From: an uncultured Dyadobacter sp.
GTDB lineage: Bacteria; Bacteroidota; Bacteroidia; Cytophagales; Spirosomataceae
Length of the DNA stretch: 7,005 nt
NCBI GenBank assembly: GCA_946481035.1
Contig: CAMLNK010000202.1
Location: 1-7,005, forward strand
Direction: 5' to 3'
Shown here: one piece after another, positions 1-5,613 of the stretch
How positions within the stretch are numbered: the first letter of the stretch is position 1
Layout: each line of letters begins with the position of its first letter
Program-made: the position numbers and the translations under genes
The notes under the pieces: model-generated
Databases searched by the model: none
The model's input: only the letters and a program-made list of their open reading frames with translations
What the model was told of the DNA's origin: nothing

Positions 1-943
1 TGCCCTGCGCTTGTAAATATTCCGCCAGGTATTCCTGCTCCGACTGGCCGGGTGTAGGAATAAGCAATGCCTTTTTGCCGAGCATGGCCAGATCCATCAA
101 AGTGGAGTAGCCGCTGCGGCAAATGACGAGCTGCGCGGTGGAAAGAGCCGCTGCCAGGTCCCGTGCATTCGCGTGCGTGGCGTAGGTGAGGTGCCCGGGC
201 GTGTGTGCGGGTGCGACCCCCGCAGGATTTCCGGCGATCAAGTGGAAATGGTAGCCGTCAAGCTGGGCAATCTGCGCCAATATCTTATCTTCCAGAATGC
301 TGCGCATCGGCTCGGGGCCGGAGAGCAAAACCAGTATCCGGCCATTTTGTTCCAACTCATTTGTGGAACGAACCAGTTGGGAAAGCAGGCCCAGGTAACA
401 CGCATTGGAAGGGATTTGCTTCGGATGCGACAATGCACCGGCCAGCCCGCCATTTTCCTGTTCATCTATTACCCAGCATTCATCGAATTTTTCGAGGATA
501 CGATAATGCAGTTTACGCATCGTGTAATCCGCTATGGCGCCGAAGCCCGTCATAATCTGCAACTGGTGGGTCATGATCACCGATTTTAACCCGGTGATCT
601 TCAATCCGTAGCGGTTGTCGGAAATGACGAGGTCGAACTGATGTCTGGCCTGCATTTCGCGCAGCCACTGCCGCTCGCGCCGGATCGCTCCCAGGATTTT
701 CGGGATTTGAGCCACTATTTTCACCACAAAACTGCCGCCGCTGCGACTATACGTGATGCCGTAACCGGGAAGCGGGAGCTGCGGCAGCCCGGGAAAGTTC
801 TCCCTTAAGAGCACGGCCGTAGCGCCCGACGCAGCGATCGTTACCTCGCATCCTTTGTCAATAAGGTAGCGGATGACCGGGATGCAGCGCGTGGCATGCC
901 CCAGTCCCCAGTCCAGCGGCGCTATCAGGATACGGAATGGCAG
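1..943 (-). CDS. GT-B fold glycosyltransferase (MurG/UGT-like), partial at 3' end
   Basis: The minus frame is open from a TAA at 959-961 to the left edge, giving about 314 visible codons with the C-terminus missing. The N-terminus reads RILIAPLDWGLGHATR, the glycine-rich first loop of a GT-B Rossmann domain. Near residues 275-305 are CRSGYSTLMDLAMLGKKALL and then IPTPGQSEQEYLAEYL, which is the nucleotide-sugar binding C-terminal signature shared by MurG and UDP-glycosyltransferases. It probably transfers a sugar from an activated donor in the cytoplasm; the acceptor cannot be read from sequence. No signal peptide or membrane segment is visible. It begins about 43 nt after the response regulator stop on the same strand, so it is probably cotranscribed with the two-component pair. 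The start is unclear: no ATG, GTG or TTG occurs in frame between the stop and the conserved motif. The CTG at 941-943 is used here as a tentative start. A frameshift or sequencing indel is the alternative. Confidence 0.82.
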   Translation of the reverse strand, partial: MPFRILIAPLDWGLGHATRCIPVIRYLIDKGCEVTIAASGATAVLLRENFPGLPQLPLPGYGITYSRSGGSFVVKIVAQIPKILGAIRRERQWLREMQARHQFDLVISDNRYGLKITGLKSVIMTHQLQIMTGFGAIADYTMRKLHYRILEKFDECWVIDEQENGGLAGALSHPKQIPSNACYLGLLSQLVRSTNELEQNGRILVLLSGPEPMRSILEDKILAQIAQLDGYHFHLIAGNPAGVAPAHTPGHLTYATHANARDLAAALSTAQLVICRSGYSTLMDLAMLGKKALLIPTPGQSEQEYLAEYLQAQG

Positions 944-986
944 GGTGGTTGATTTTGGTTACAAGGCAAAAATAGCAACTCGGCTG

Positions 987-1400
987 TTATTTTGAGCCAA
1001 GGAATGACAGCACGCGATCGGTAACTTCTTTCAAAGAGGGTATCTGAACCGGCTTTTGCAGGTAATCCATCACATGTTCCGAATCCATAGCCCGGTCGTA
1101 ATCCTCCATTTCCGACGAAGAGCTCATCATACAAATCGAGATAGGCTGAGGTACATCCGGTTTGAGTTTCCCGTACTCATTCAGAAACTGCCAGCCGTCC
1201 AGGATTGGCATATTGATGTCGAGCAATATCAGTTGAGGTAGTTTCAGCGCGTCTTCCTTGTGGCTGGCCAGATAATCCAGAGCCTCGCGGCCGTTTTCAA
1301 AAAAGATGATTTCGCGGGCAATTTTGGCTTTCTCAATAAGGCGTTTCAGCAGGTAGGTGAAGATTTTGTCGTCGTCAACTACACAGAGGATTTCAAGCAT
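987..1400 (-). CDS. Single-domain CheY-like response regulator
   Basis: This 137-residue protein is a lone receiver domain with no DNA-binding or enzymatic output. The acidic pocket is D9-D10-D11 (VVDDDK). The phosphoacceptor is D61 in LLDINMP. The switch Ser/Thr lies in the SSSS run at 93-96, and the conserved lysine is K116 in the QKPV motif. Length and motif order are those of Bacteroidota and cyanobacterial (Rcp1-type) stand-alone receivers. Its ATG at 1398-1400 overlaps the TGA of the upstream histidine kinase (1393-1395) in the shared 8-nt string ATGCTTGA. This implies translational coupling and identifies that kinase as its likely phosphodonor. Because it lacks an output domain, the signal is probably passed on by protein contact or relay to a partner outside the window. 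Confidence 0.95.
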   Translation of the reverse strand: MLEILCVVDDDKIFTYLLKRLIEKAKIAREIIFFENGREALDYLASHKEDALKLPQLILLDINMPILDGWQFLNEYGKLKPDVPQPISICMMSSSSEMEDYDRAMDSEHVMDYLQKPVQIPSLKEVTDRVLSFLGSK

Positions 1401-3006
1401 TTTCGTTGAATGTAATTTTGAATGTAATACCCGCGTCGACCTTACTGAATACCTGAATGCTCCCGCCTTGCGCCTCTATTTGATTTTTGATCAAAAAAAG
1501 GCCAACGCCGTGAGCATCTTCGTGCTTATGGAATGTTTTGTACAATCCAAAGATCTTGTCGGCATGGAGGGAAAGGTCGATCCCCTTTCCCTGATCGTAA
1601 TATTCGAGTACTTTGAGTCCTTTTTCGTTGCGGTAGAACCGAAGCTGGATCACCGGGTGCCGGCCATCTTTTTTATACTTGATACCATTGGAAATCAGGT
1701 TCATCAGGATGCTTTCCAGGTAAATGCGGGGGAACAAAATCTCCTGTTCTTCGAAATCCATCCCGATTTCCGCCTGGCTGGTATGCAGGCTTTCGTCGAG
1801 CACGCCCAGCACCTGCTCTGTTACCTCCCGGATATTCAGCCGCTCGCCTTCCAGCCGGTTGTCGCGGATCTTGATCACCTGCGAGAGATCGTCGAGAGTT
1901 CCGTTCAAATGCCTGGATACCATTTTGATCTTCTGAAAAAGCTCTTCATTGTCTTTCGTGAGGGTCGATTCATCTACAAAATCCGTCAGCAGGGCGATGT
2001 TGCTCGAATGGTTCCGCAGGTTATGAGAAAGAATGTGGGTAAAACTTTGCAATTGGCTGTTCTTCTGGGCCATCTGGTCGATTGACCTGACCAGTTTGAG
2101 TTCCAGCGTTTTGTACCGGTCGATATCCATGATAATACCCCTGATCTTGCTCACCAGTCCGTCGGCATTCAGCAAAGGTGTGGCCGAAAAACGGACCCAT
2201 TTCCGGCTACCGGAGGGCGTTGTAAGGTGCAATTCATGGTCCCACGAATGGCCGAATGCGATCGATTCGCGTAATGCGGCGCGGATAATCAGCTGGTAGG
2301 GCTCTGTGAAGAATTTGAGCAGATCGGTTTCACTGCGGATGCTTTCTTCATTGGTTTCGAGGATATTGCCGCAGGTGGCGGTCCAGCGGAACTGCCCCGT
2401 GGCCGGGTCGTACTCCCATCCGCCGAGCTTGCCTACGTTGCCCGCCGCGGTGAGCAGAAATTCACTTTCGGCAAGCTTTTCTTCCACGACGGTCCGCTCG
2501 TTGATTTCACGTTGCAGATCCGAAACCGACCGGAGCAACAGCACGTTCGGGAAAATCCTGAACAGGTAATAAACCGTCGCCATCGATATGATAGCAGTAG
2601 CAAACCTGACCAGCGCACTGAAACGATAAACCGGCACCCAGAAGATCAGCGCGTCGATCAAATGCGTGGCCCCGCAGAAAAGGATGAATGCGACGAAAAG
2701 CCAGATCGTTTTCGGGAAAGGAAAGTCTTTTCTCCTCAGTATGAACCGGACGAGGAAAACGGGTATCAGGAAATAGGCCGCCCAAATGAGAATATCGGAG
2801 ATAATGTACAGCCAGCCATGGAAATCGGACCACGAACCGCAGTACCAGCGCGCAGGCCATTCCGATGTATTGAACAGCCCGCCGAAGAATTCCCGCACCT
2901 GTTCGGTCAGCCCCGCCGGGACGCCATGCGACGGTACCGCGCCCGTACGGCAAAGCGGAATACGGTCGTTTGTAAGCGCGTGGAGGGGTACAGTTTCAGG
3001 GGTCAT
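1393..3006 (-). CDS. Membrane histidine kinase with ETR1-like ethylene-binding domain and PAS domain
   Basis: Counting from the ATG at 3004-3006 gives 537 aa; an in-frame TTG at 3064-3066 would add 20 residues of unconvincing sequence. Residues about 70-150 form three hydrophobic helices. The motifs ISDILIWAAYFLIP and ILFCGATHLIDAL match ETR1 ISDFFIAIAYFSIP and IVLCGATHLINL. D71, Y78, P82, I108, C111 and H115 line up with ETR1 D25, Y32, P36, I62, C65 and H69, with identical spacing. In ETR1, C65 and H69 bind the copper cofactor. A PAS/PAC module follows at about 180-300 (GGWEYDPATGQ, then a GIIMDID ending). The kinase core has H-box SHNLRN (H328), N-box NLISNGIKY (N436, N440), G1 DQGKGID (D471) and G2 HGVGLFLIK (G500, G502). 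The product is probably an inner-membrane dimer that autophosphorylates and passes phosphate to the overlapping response regulator. Ethylene as ligand is an inference from homology; other small ligands or copper/redox sensing are possible. Confidence 0.93.
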   Translation of the reverse strand: MTPETVPLHALTNDRIPLCRTGAVPSHGVPAGLTEQVREFFGGLFNTSEWPARWYCGSWSDFHGWLYIISDILIWAAYFLIPVFLVRFILRRKDFPFPKTIWLFVAFILFCGATHLIDALIFWVPVYRFSALVRFATAIISMATVYYLFRIFPNVLLLRSVSDLQREINERTVVEEKLAESEFLLTAAGNVGKLGGWEYDPATGQFRWTATCGNILETNEESIRSETDLLKFFTEPYQLIIRAALRESIAFGHSWDHELHLTTPSGSRKWVRFSATPLLNADGLVSKIRGIIMDIDRYKTLELKLVRSIDQMAQKNSQLQSFTHILSHNLRNHSSNIALLTDFVDESTLTKDNEELFQKIKMVSRHLNGTLDDLSQVIKIRDNRLEGERLNIREVTEQVLGVLDESLHTSQAEIGMDFEEQEILFPRIYLESILMNLISNGIKYKKDGRHPVIQLRFYRNEKGLKVLEYYDQGKGIDLSLHADKIFGLYKTFHKHEDAHGVGLFLIKNQIEAQGGSIQVFSKVDAGITFKITFNENA

Positions 3007-3081
3007 GAATCCTTCATAAACGGGAGGCGTAATTCGAATATTAGCGATAAATCGCGTGCCAAACAACAGTGGTCCCGTTTT

Positions 3082-3089
3082 GAAAATTA
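3082..3089 (-). promoter_or_regulatory. Candidate -7 element for the histidine kinase operon
   Basis: On the minus strand this reads TAATTTTC, seven of eight matches to the Bacteroidota -7 consensus TAnnTTTG. It would give a leader of roughly 70 nt before the ATG at 3006. No convincing TTTG-type -33 element is present; only a T-run lies about 16 nt upstream. This is a weak call made from pattern matching alone. Confidence 0.22.
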
Positions 3090-3135
3090 ACCCGCCAGGT
3101 GCCGTAAAAATACTATTTCATCTGATTTGTAAAAA

Positions 3136-3143
3136 TAGTTTTG
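3136..3143 (+). promoter_or_regulatory. Candidate -7 element TAGTTTTG
   Basis: TAGTTTTG is an exact match to the Bacteroidota primary sigma factor -7 consensus TAnnTTTG. It sits about 38 nt before the GTG of the small ORF at 3181. No good TTG or TTTG -33 box lies 17-23 nt upstream; the nearest similar string is TTTC at 3116-3119, with a 16-nt spacer. Transcription from here would run through the spacer towards DUF4180. Confidence 0.25.
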
Positions 3144-3180
3144 TGTCGTTGTGTAATAGCGTCGAATATAGTACGGAAGC

Positions 3181-3333
3181 GTGAACTGGGGCGCAGACCC
3201 GCCTGACTTTGAGGATGAAATTTATGCCCGATTATGTAATGCTACCCGCATTGCGAAGGAAAAAGTCCGGCGCCCGGCTGTGGTCGCTATCAGTAGGTAT
3301 TTGTATTTTTTATTCTTTTGGAAGAAAAAGTAG
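3181..3333 (+). CDS. Small orphan ORF, 50 codons, unknown
   Basis: This is a GTG-started frame following an in-frame TAG at 3169-3171. It reads MNWGADPPDFEDEIYARLCN at the start, has a basic middle (AKEKVRRPAVVAISRY), and ends with an aromatic hydrophobic run YLYFLFFWKKK. The mix of acidic N-terminus, basic middle and hydrophobic tail is more protein-like than the alternative frames. I do not recognise the family. It could be a real small protein, the C-terminal scar of a decayed gene, or chance. The exact -7-like TAGTTTTG upstream mildly favours transcription. Confidence 0.25.
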   Translation: MNWGADPPDFEDEIYARLCNATRIAKEKVRRPAVVAISRYLYFLFFWKKK

Positions 3334-3377
3334 GTTAGAATAAATATTTTGAAATGTAGAAAAAGTTCAAACGTCAC

Positions 3378-3411
3378 TTGTGCCCTTCGGAGTGGTTTTT
3401 AACTAACTTAG
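3378..3411 (+). promoter_or_regulatory. Candidate promoter of the DUF4180 operon
   Basis: TTG at 3378-3380 and TAACTTAG at 3404-3411 are separated by 23 nt, close to the Bacteroidota TTTG/TAnnTTTG arrangement. The -7 element has one mismatch. A start site near 3417 would give a leader of about 33 nt before the ATG at 3450. That leader contains a small GC-rich inverted repeat, CGCG AACAAAC CGCG (about 3419-3433). Confidence 0.33.
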
Positions 3412-3449
3412 CAGACCGCCGCGAACAAACCGCGTGGCTGCTTTATGCT

Positions 3450-3809
3450 ATGAATATTCTGCTCCACGAACAAAATGAAACTGCGATTGCAGAAGTAACA
3501 TCCGACCAAGTCCTCATCCATACGCCCGACGACGGCCTGCAATTGATGGTCGATTTGTATTATCAGGGTTATGGCGAGATGATCCTGCATGAACAAAATA
3601 TCGCCCCCGAATTTTTTGACCTGAAAACGGGCATCGCGGGTGAAATTTTACAGAAGTTTGCCAACTACCGCGTCCGGCTGTCCATTGTAGGCGACTTTGC
3701 GCGTTACAACAGCAAAAGCCTGCGCGACTTCATCTTTGAAAGCAACAAAGGGCGACAGATCAGCTTCGTGCCTTCGGTGGCAGAAGCGGTTGCAAGATTG
3801 TCAAGCTGA
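3450..3809 (+). CDS. DUF4180 domain-containing protein
   Basis: From the ATG at 3450 the product is 119 aa, the normal size for this family. The frame extends upstream to a TTG at 3378, but those 24 residues show no family similarity and overlap the putative promoter. The hallmark core is HEQNIAPEFFDLKTGIAGEI (residues 47-66), then VRLSIVGDF (75-83) and SKSLRDFIFESNKG (88-101), which I recognise as DUF4180. The pattern suggests a small alpha/beta soluble cytoplasmic protein. No biochemical role is established that I know of. The charged, strongly conserved central segment resembles a binding or catalytic surface more than a structural repeat. Its TGA is only 6 nt before the Crp/Fnr-type gene, so the two are almost certainly one transcript. 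It may contribute to or sense the condition that the regulator responds to. Confidence 0.9.
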   Translation: MNILLHEQNETAIAEVTSDQVLIHTPDDGLQLMVDLYYQGYGEMILHEQNIAPEFFDLKTGIAGEILQKFANYRVRLSIVGDFARYNSKSLRDFIFESNKGRQISFVPSVAEAVARLSS

Positions 3810-3815
3810 TGCGAT

Positions 3816-4379
3816 ATGGAAATAGATGAAATCCTGGAACGCTTTCACCCGCTTCCCCCTCATTCGAAGGCGGCTTTGAAAGCGTGCATTACCGGCGTGC
3901 AATATCCGAAAGGCCATATGCTCATCCGTCCCGGCCGGGTGGAAAAGACACTCTATTTTATCCGGAGCGGTATCGTCCGCGCCTATTCCGACGCCGACCG
4001 GGGGGACGTCACGTTCTGGTTTGGGAAAGAGGGCGACTTGGTGGTTTCGATGAAAAGTTATGTTTCGGGCCAACCGGGTTACGAACACATTGAAACGCTG
4101 GAAGCCTGCGACCTGTACCAGATGAAATCGCGGGATCTGGAAGCGCTTTTTGCGAGCGATATTCACATTGCCAACTGGGGACGTAAACTGATCGGGCAGG
4201 AGCTCATCAAAACGGAGGGACGGCTTATTTCCATGCAGTTCAAAACGGCCCAGGAAAGGTACCTCGATTTGATGTCCGCGACGCCCGACCTGCTCCACCG
4301 CGTACAGCTATGCCACATTGCCTCCTTCCTGGGCATTACGCAGGTGAGCCTGAGCCGCATCCGCGCGGAGATCAGGTAA
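3816..4379 (+). CDS. Crp/Fnr family transcriptional regulator
   Basis: This 187-aa protein has an N-terminal cyclic-nucleotide-binding-type beta-roll (about residues 25-110: KGHMLIRPGRVEKTLYFIRS, then GIVRAYSDADRGDVTFWFGK). A dimerisation helix follows, and a short C-terminal helix-turn-helix (about 164-186: LCHIASFLGITQVSLSRIRA). This is the compact form common in Bacteroidota. The classical phosphate-binding cassette of cAMP receptors, with its Arg-Ser/Thr pair, is not visible: the equivalent stretch reads EGDLVVSMKSYVSGQPGYEH. There is also no cysteine cluster for an FNR-type iron-sulfur centre. The effector is therefore unknown and probably not cAMP. The gene lies 6 nt after DUF4180 and 76 nt before an SMR exporter. 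The simplest inference is that it controls this locus. Confidence 0.93.
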   Translation: MEIDEILERFHPLPPHSKAALKACITGVQYPKGHMLIRPGRVEKTLYFIRSGIVRAYSDADRGDVTFWFGKEGDLVVSMKSYVSGQPGYEHIETLEACDLYQMKSRDLEALFASDIHIANWGRKLIGQELIKTEGRLISMQFKTAQERYLDLMSATPDLLHRVQLCHIASFLGITQVSLSRIRAEIR

Positions 4380-4389
4380 CCGGTTTCCT

Positions 4390-4406
4390 TTTTATCATTT
4401 GTAAAA
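4390..4406. promoter_or_regulatory. Inverted repeat TTTTA-N7-TAAAA, candidate regulator operator
   Basis: The spacer between the Crp/Fnr-type gene and the SMR gene contains TTTTA, then TCATTTG, then TAAAA, a 5-7-5 dyad suitable for a homodimeric helix-turn-helix protein. It lies about 50 nt before the SMR start. It is AT-rich, so such a dyad can arise by chance, and no second copy was found in this window. Confidence 0.22.
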
Positions 4407-4427
4407 TTTTTTGCAGATCCGGTGCGG

Positions 4428-4435
4428 GACCTTTG
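4428..4435 (+). promoter_or_regulatory. Candidate -7 element for the SMR gene
   Basis: GACCTTTG matches TAnnTTTG except at the first base and lies 20 nt before the ATG at 4456, implying a very short leader. TTTG strings at 4398-4401 and 4410-4413 are candidate -33 elements, but their spacers (26 and 14 nt) are off the usual range. A short stem, CTTTGT/ACAAAG (4431-4436 with 4446-4451), overlaps this site. Confidence 0.25.
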
Positions 4436-4455
4436 TATCAAAAAAACAAAGTGTT

Positions 4456-4785
4456 ATGAACTGGATTATTTTGATGGTCGCCGGCCTGTTCGAGGTCGGA
4501 TTTGCTTCTTGTTTAGGAAAAGTCCGGGAAACGAGCGGAACCGAAATGTACTTGTGGTTCACCGGATTCATCATTTCTCTGACCGTTAGTATGCTGTTGC
4601 TGCTCAAAGCGACCCAAACGCTGCCCATTGGTACTGCTTATGCGGTTTGGACGGGGATCGGGGCAGTAGGGACCGTGCTGGTAGGGATATTGGTATTTAA
4701 GGATCCGGTCAGTTTCTGGCGGATATTCTTCATTACCAGCTTAATCCTCTCCATCGCAGGGTTGAAAATGGTCTCGCAGCATTAG
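4456..4785 (+). CDS. sugE: SMR family exporter, SugE/Gdx-like
   Basis: This 109-aa protein has four predicted membrane helices at about 3-20, 31-51, 57-81 and 86-105, the exact layout of small multidrug resistance transporters. These work as dual-topology dimers exchanging protons for cationic substrates. The essential membrane glutamate is E13 in AGLFEVGFAS. The helix-3 signature LPIGTAYAVWTGIGAVG (residues 56-72) and the ending AGLKMVS are typical of the SugE/Gdx branch, whose E. coli member exports guanidinium. Helix 1 has EVGFASCLGK where E. coli SugE, as I recall, has EVVWAVGLKY. Substrate choice between guanidinium and quaternary ammonium compounds is therefore uncertain. The ATG at 4456 was chosen over an upstream TTG at 4411 because the protein then aligns end to end with the family. 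The gene follows the Crp/Fnr-type regulator on the same strand. I saw no guanidine riboswitch in the 76-nt leader. Confidence 0.92.
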   Translation: MNWIILMVAGLFEVGFASCLGKVRETSGTEMYLWFTGFIISLTVSMLLLLKATQTLPIGTAYAVWTGIGAVGTVLVGILVFKDPVSFWRIFFITSLILSIAGLKMVSQH

Positions 4786-4838
4786 GCGATCCGGGGGGCA
4801 CGCTATTTCAATTGTTGTTTATCAACATCCGCAGATAG

Positions 4839-5015
4839 TTAAACCTGCTGATTTCGGTCACCAACCTTTTCAGGGACAGCCGGGCGTTTCTGGTCATCGA
4901 GCAGCAGCTGTTACCGCTTTTGATGAAGGAAAAAGACCATGAGCATACCTTGCGGATCTGGGTGGTGGGCTGTGCGACGGGTGAGGTTCCCTGGCTGGTA
5001 TGGATTTTAAACTGA
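4839..5015 (+). pseudogene. Remnant of a CheR-type (CheB/CheR fusion-like) methyltransferase
   Basis: Between a TAG at 4836-4838 and a TGA at 5013-5015 this frame reads LNLLISVTNLFRDSRAF, then about 20 residues including EQQLLPLLMKEK, then LRIWVVGCATGE. The first part matches the LLIxVTNFFRD segment of CheR methyltransferases. The last matches the SAM-binding motif I, usually WVxGCATGEE. After GE the sequence degrades to VPWLVWILN and stops. The rest of the SAM-binding domain, the N-terminal helices and any start codon are missing. Just upstream another frame (4823-4843) encodes QHPQIVK, which resembles the residues that normally precede LLIxVTN, suggesting a frameshift as well. An intact CheR is about 270 aa or longer, so this is a short relic. 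It covers most of the gap between the SMR gene and the ankyrin gene. Confidence 0.75.
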
Positions 5016-5045
5016 AAACTCCTTCATTAAAACCAAACCCAGCGA

Positions 5046-5519
5046 ATGATGGAAGATTACACGAATGTATTGATACACGCGGCACGGGTAGGGAACCTGG
5101 ATGTGATCAGGGAGCTGCTCGGCCGGGGTGTTGATGTAAATGTGAGGGACGAAAAAGGCTACACGCCACTGCTCATAGCATGTTATAATAATCGCCTCGA
5201 AGCTGCCGAGCTCCTGCTCGACTCGGGCGCGGATGTGAACGCAGGGGACTATGGAGGAAATACAGCGTTGATGGGCGCCGCATTCAAAGGACTTACGGAA
5301 GTAGCATCGCTGCTGATCCGCCGCGGCGCCAACCTCAACAGCCAGCATGGCAACGGAGGCACAGCATTGATGTTTGCCACAATGTTCGGCCGAAATGAAG
5401 TGGTGAAATTACTGCTGGAAAGTGGCGCTGACACACATATCCTGGACATCAGAGGCCAATCCGCATTCGATCTCGCCATGCAGCAGGGCAACAGAGAAGC
5501 TATTACACTACTAGCCTAA
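5046..5519 (+). CDS. Ankyrin-repeat protein
   Basis: This 157-aa protein is made almost wholly of ankyrin repeats at about residues 5-37, 38-70, 71-103 and 105-137, plus a capping half repeat at 138-157. Consensus pieces are clear: GYTPLLIACYNNRLEAAELL, GADVNAGDYGGNTALMGAAF and GGTALMFATMFGRNEVVKLL. Tandem ATGs at 5046 and 5049 both fit; the first is used. No signal peptide or transmembrane helix is evident, so it is probably cytoplasmic. Ankyrin stacks bind proteins. Its stop is 94 nt from the stop of a convergent catalase gene. In Pseudomonas aeruginosa the ankyrin protein AnkB is encoded with catalase KatB and supports its activity, though AnkB is periplasmic or membrane-associated there. 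A helper role for the neighbouring catalase is an inference. Confidence 0.93.
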   Translation: MMEDYTNVLIHAARVGNLDVIRELLGRGVDVNVRDEKGYTPLLIACYNNRLEAAELLLDSGADVNAGDYGGNTALMGAAFKGLTEVASLLIRRGANLNSQHGNGGTALMFATMFGRNEVVKLLLESGADTHILDIRGQSAFDLAMQQGNREAITLLA

Positions 5520-5546
5520 AAATCTAAATTAATAGTTCATTACATC

Positions 5547-5582
5547 TCATCTTGCCATCGGTTTAAACCGATGGCAAGATGA
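5547..5582. repeat. Perfect 36-bp palindrome between convergent genes
   Basis: The half-site TCATCTTGCCATCGGTTT is followed directly by its exact reverse complement, centred on GTTTAAAC between 5564 and 5565. As RNA it would fold from either strand into a stem of about 16 bp with a minimal loop. It lies 27 nt after the ankyrin stop and 31 nt after the catalase stop (minus strand), the position of a bidirectional terminator. No uridine tract follows the stem on either strand, so it is not a canonical intrinsic terminator. A dispersed REP-like palindrome is the main alternative. Confidence 0.9.
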
Positions 5583-5613
5583 TTGCTTTACTGCAAGATG
5601 GATTTTGGATTCA

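Larger units (their letters stand above)
3067..3449. other. Divergent intergenic region between kinase operon and DUF4180 operon
   Basis: This 383-nt spacer separates the divergent minus-strand signalling operon from the plus-strand DUF4180 operon. It is AT-rich at both ends and GC-richer in the middle. It holds candidate promoter elements on both strands, a small plus-strand ORF (3181-3333), and a short stem AATGC/GCATT around TACCC (3238-3252). No known riboswitch or RNA family was recognised. An overlapping 42-codon ATG ORF starting near 3217 has composition that does not look protein-like. Confidence 0.5.

Noticed and set aside
173..589. Plus-strand 138-codon open frame
   Set aside because: It lies antisense to the glycosyltransferase, whose minus frame is fully open and carries GT-B motifs at both ends.
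1398..1400. Kinase and receiver as one hybrid kinase split by a frameshift
   Set aside because: The kinase ends cleanly after its HATPase domain, and the receiver has its own ATG with a normal N-terminus. An 8-nt overlap is usual for paired genes.
1357..2085. Plus-strand 242-codon open frame
   Set aside because: It lies antisense to the histidine kinase, which has clear HisKA/HATPase motifs. The translation has no recognisable domain and is a product of codon bias on the other strand.
2512..3090. Plus-strand 192-codon open frame
   Set aside because: It lies antisense to the sensor and membrane part of the kinase, has low-complexity polar composition and no family likeness.
3801..4298. Minus-strand 165-codon open frame
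   Set aside because: It lies opposite the Crp/Fnr-type gene; only the plus-strand frame shows conserved domains.
4380..4455. Guanidine riboswitch before the SMR gene
   Set aside because: The leader is only 76 nt, and no ykkC-type conserved motifs or matching stems could be seen.
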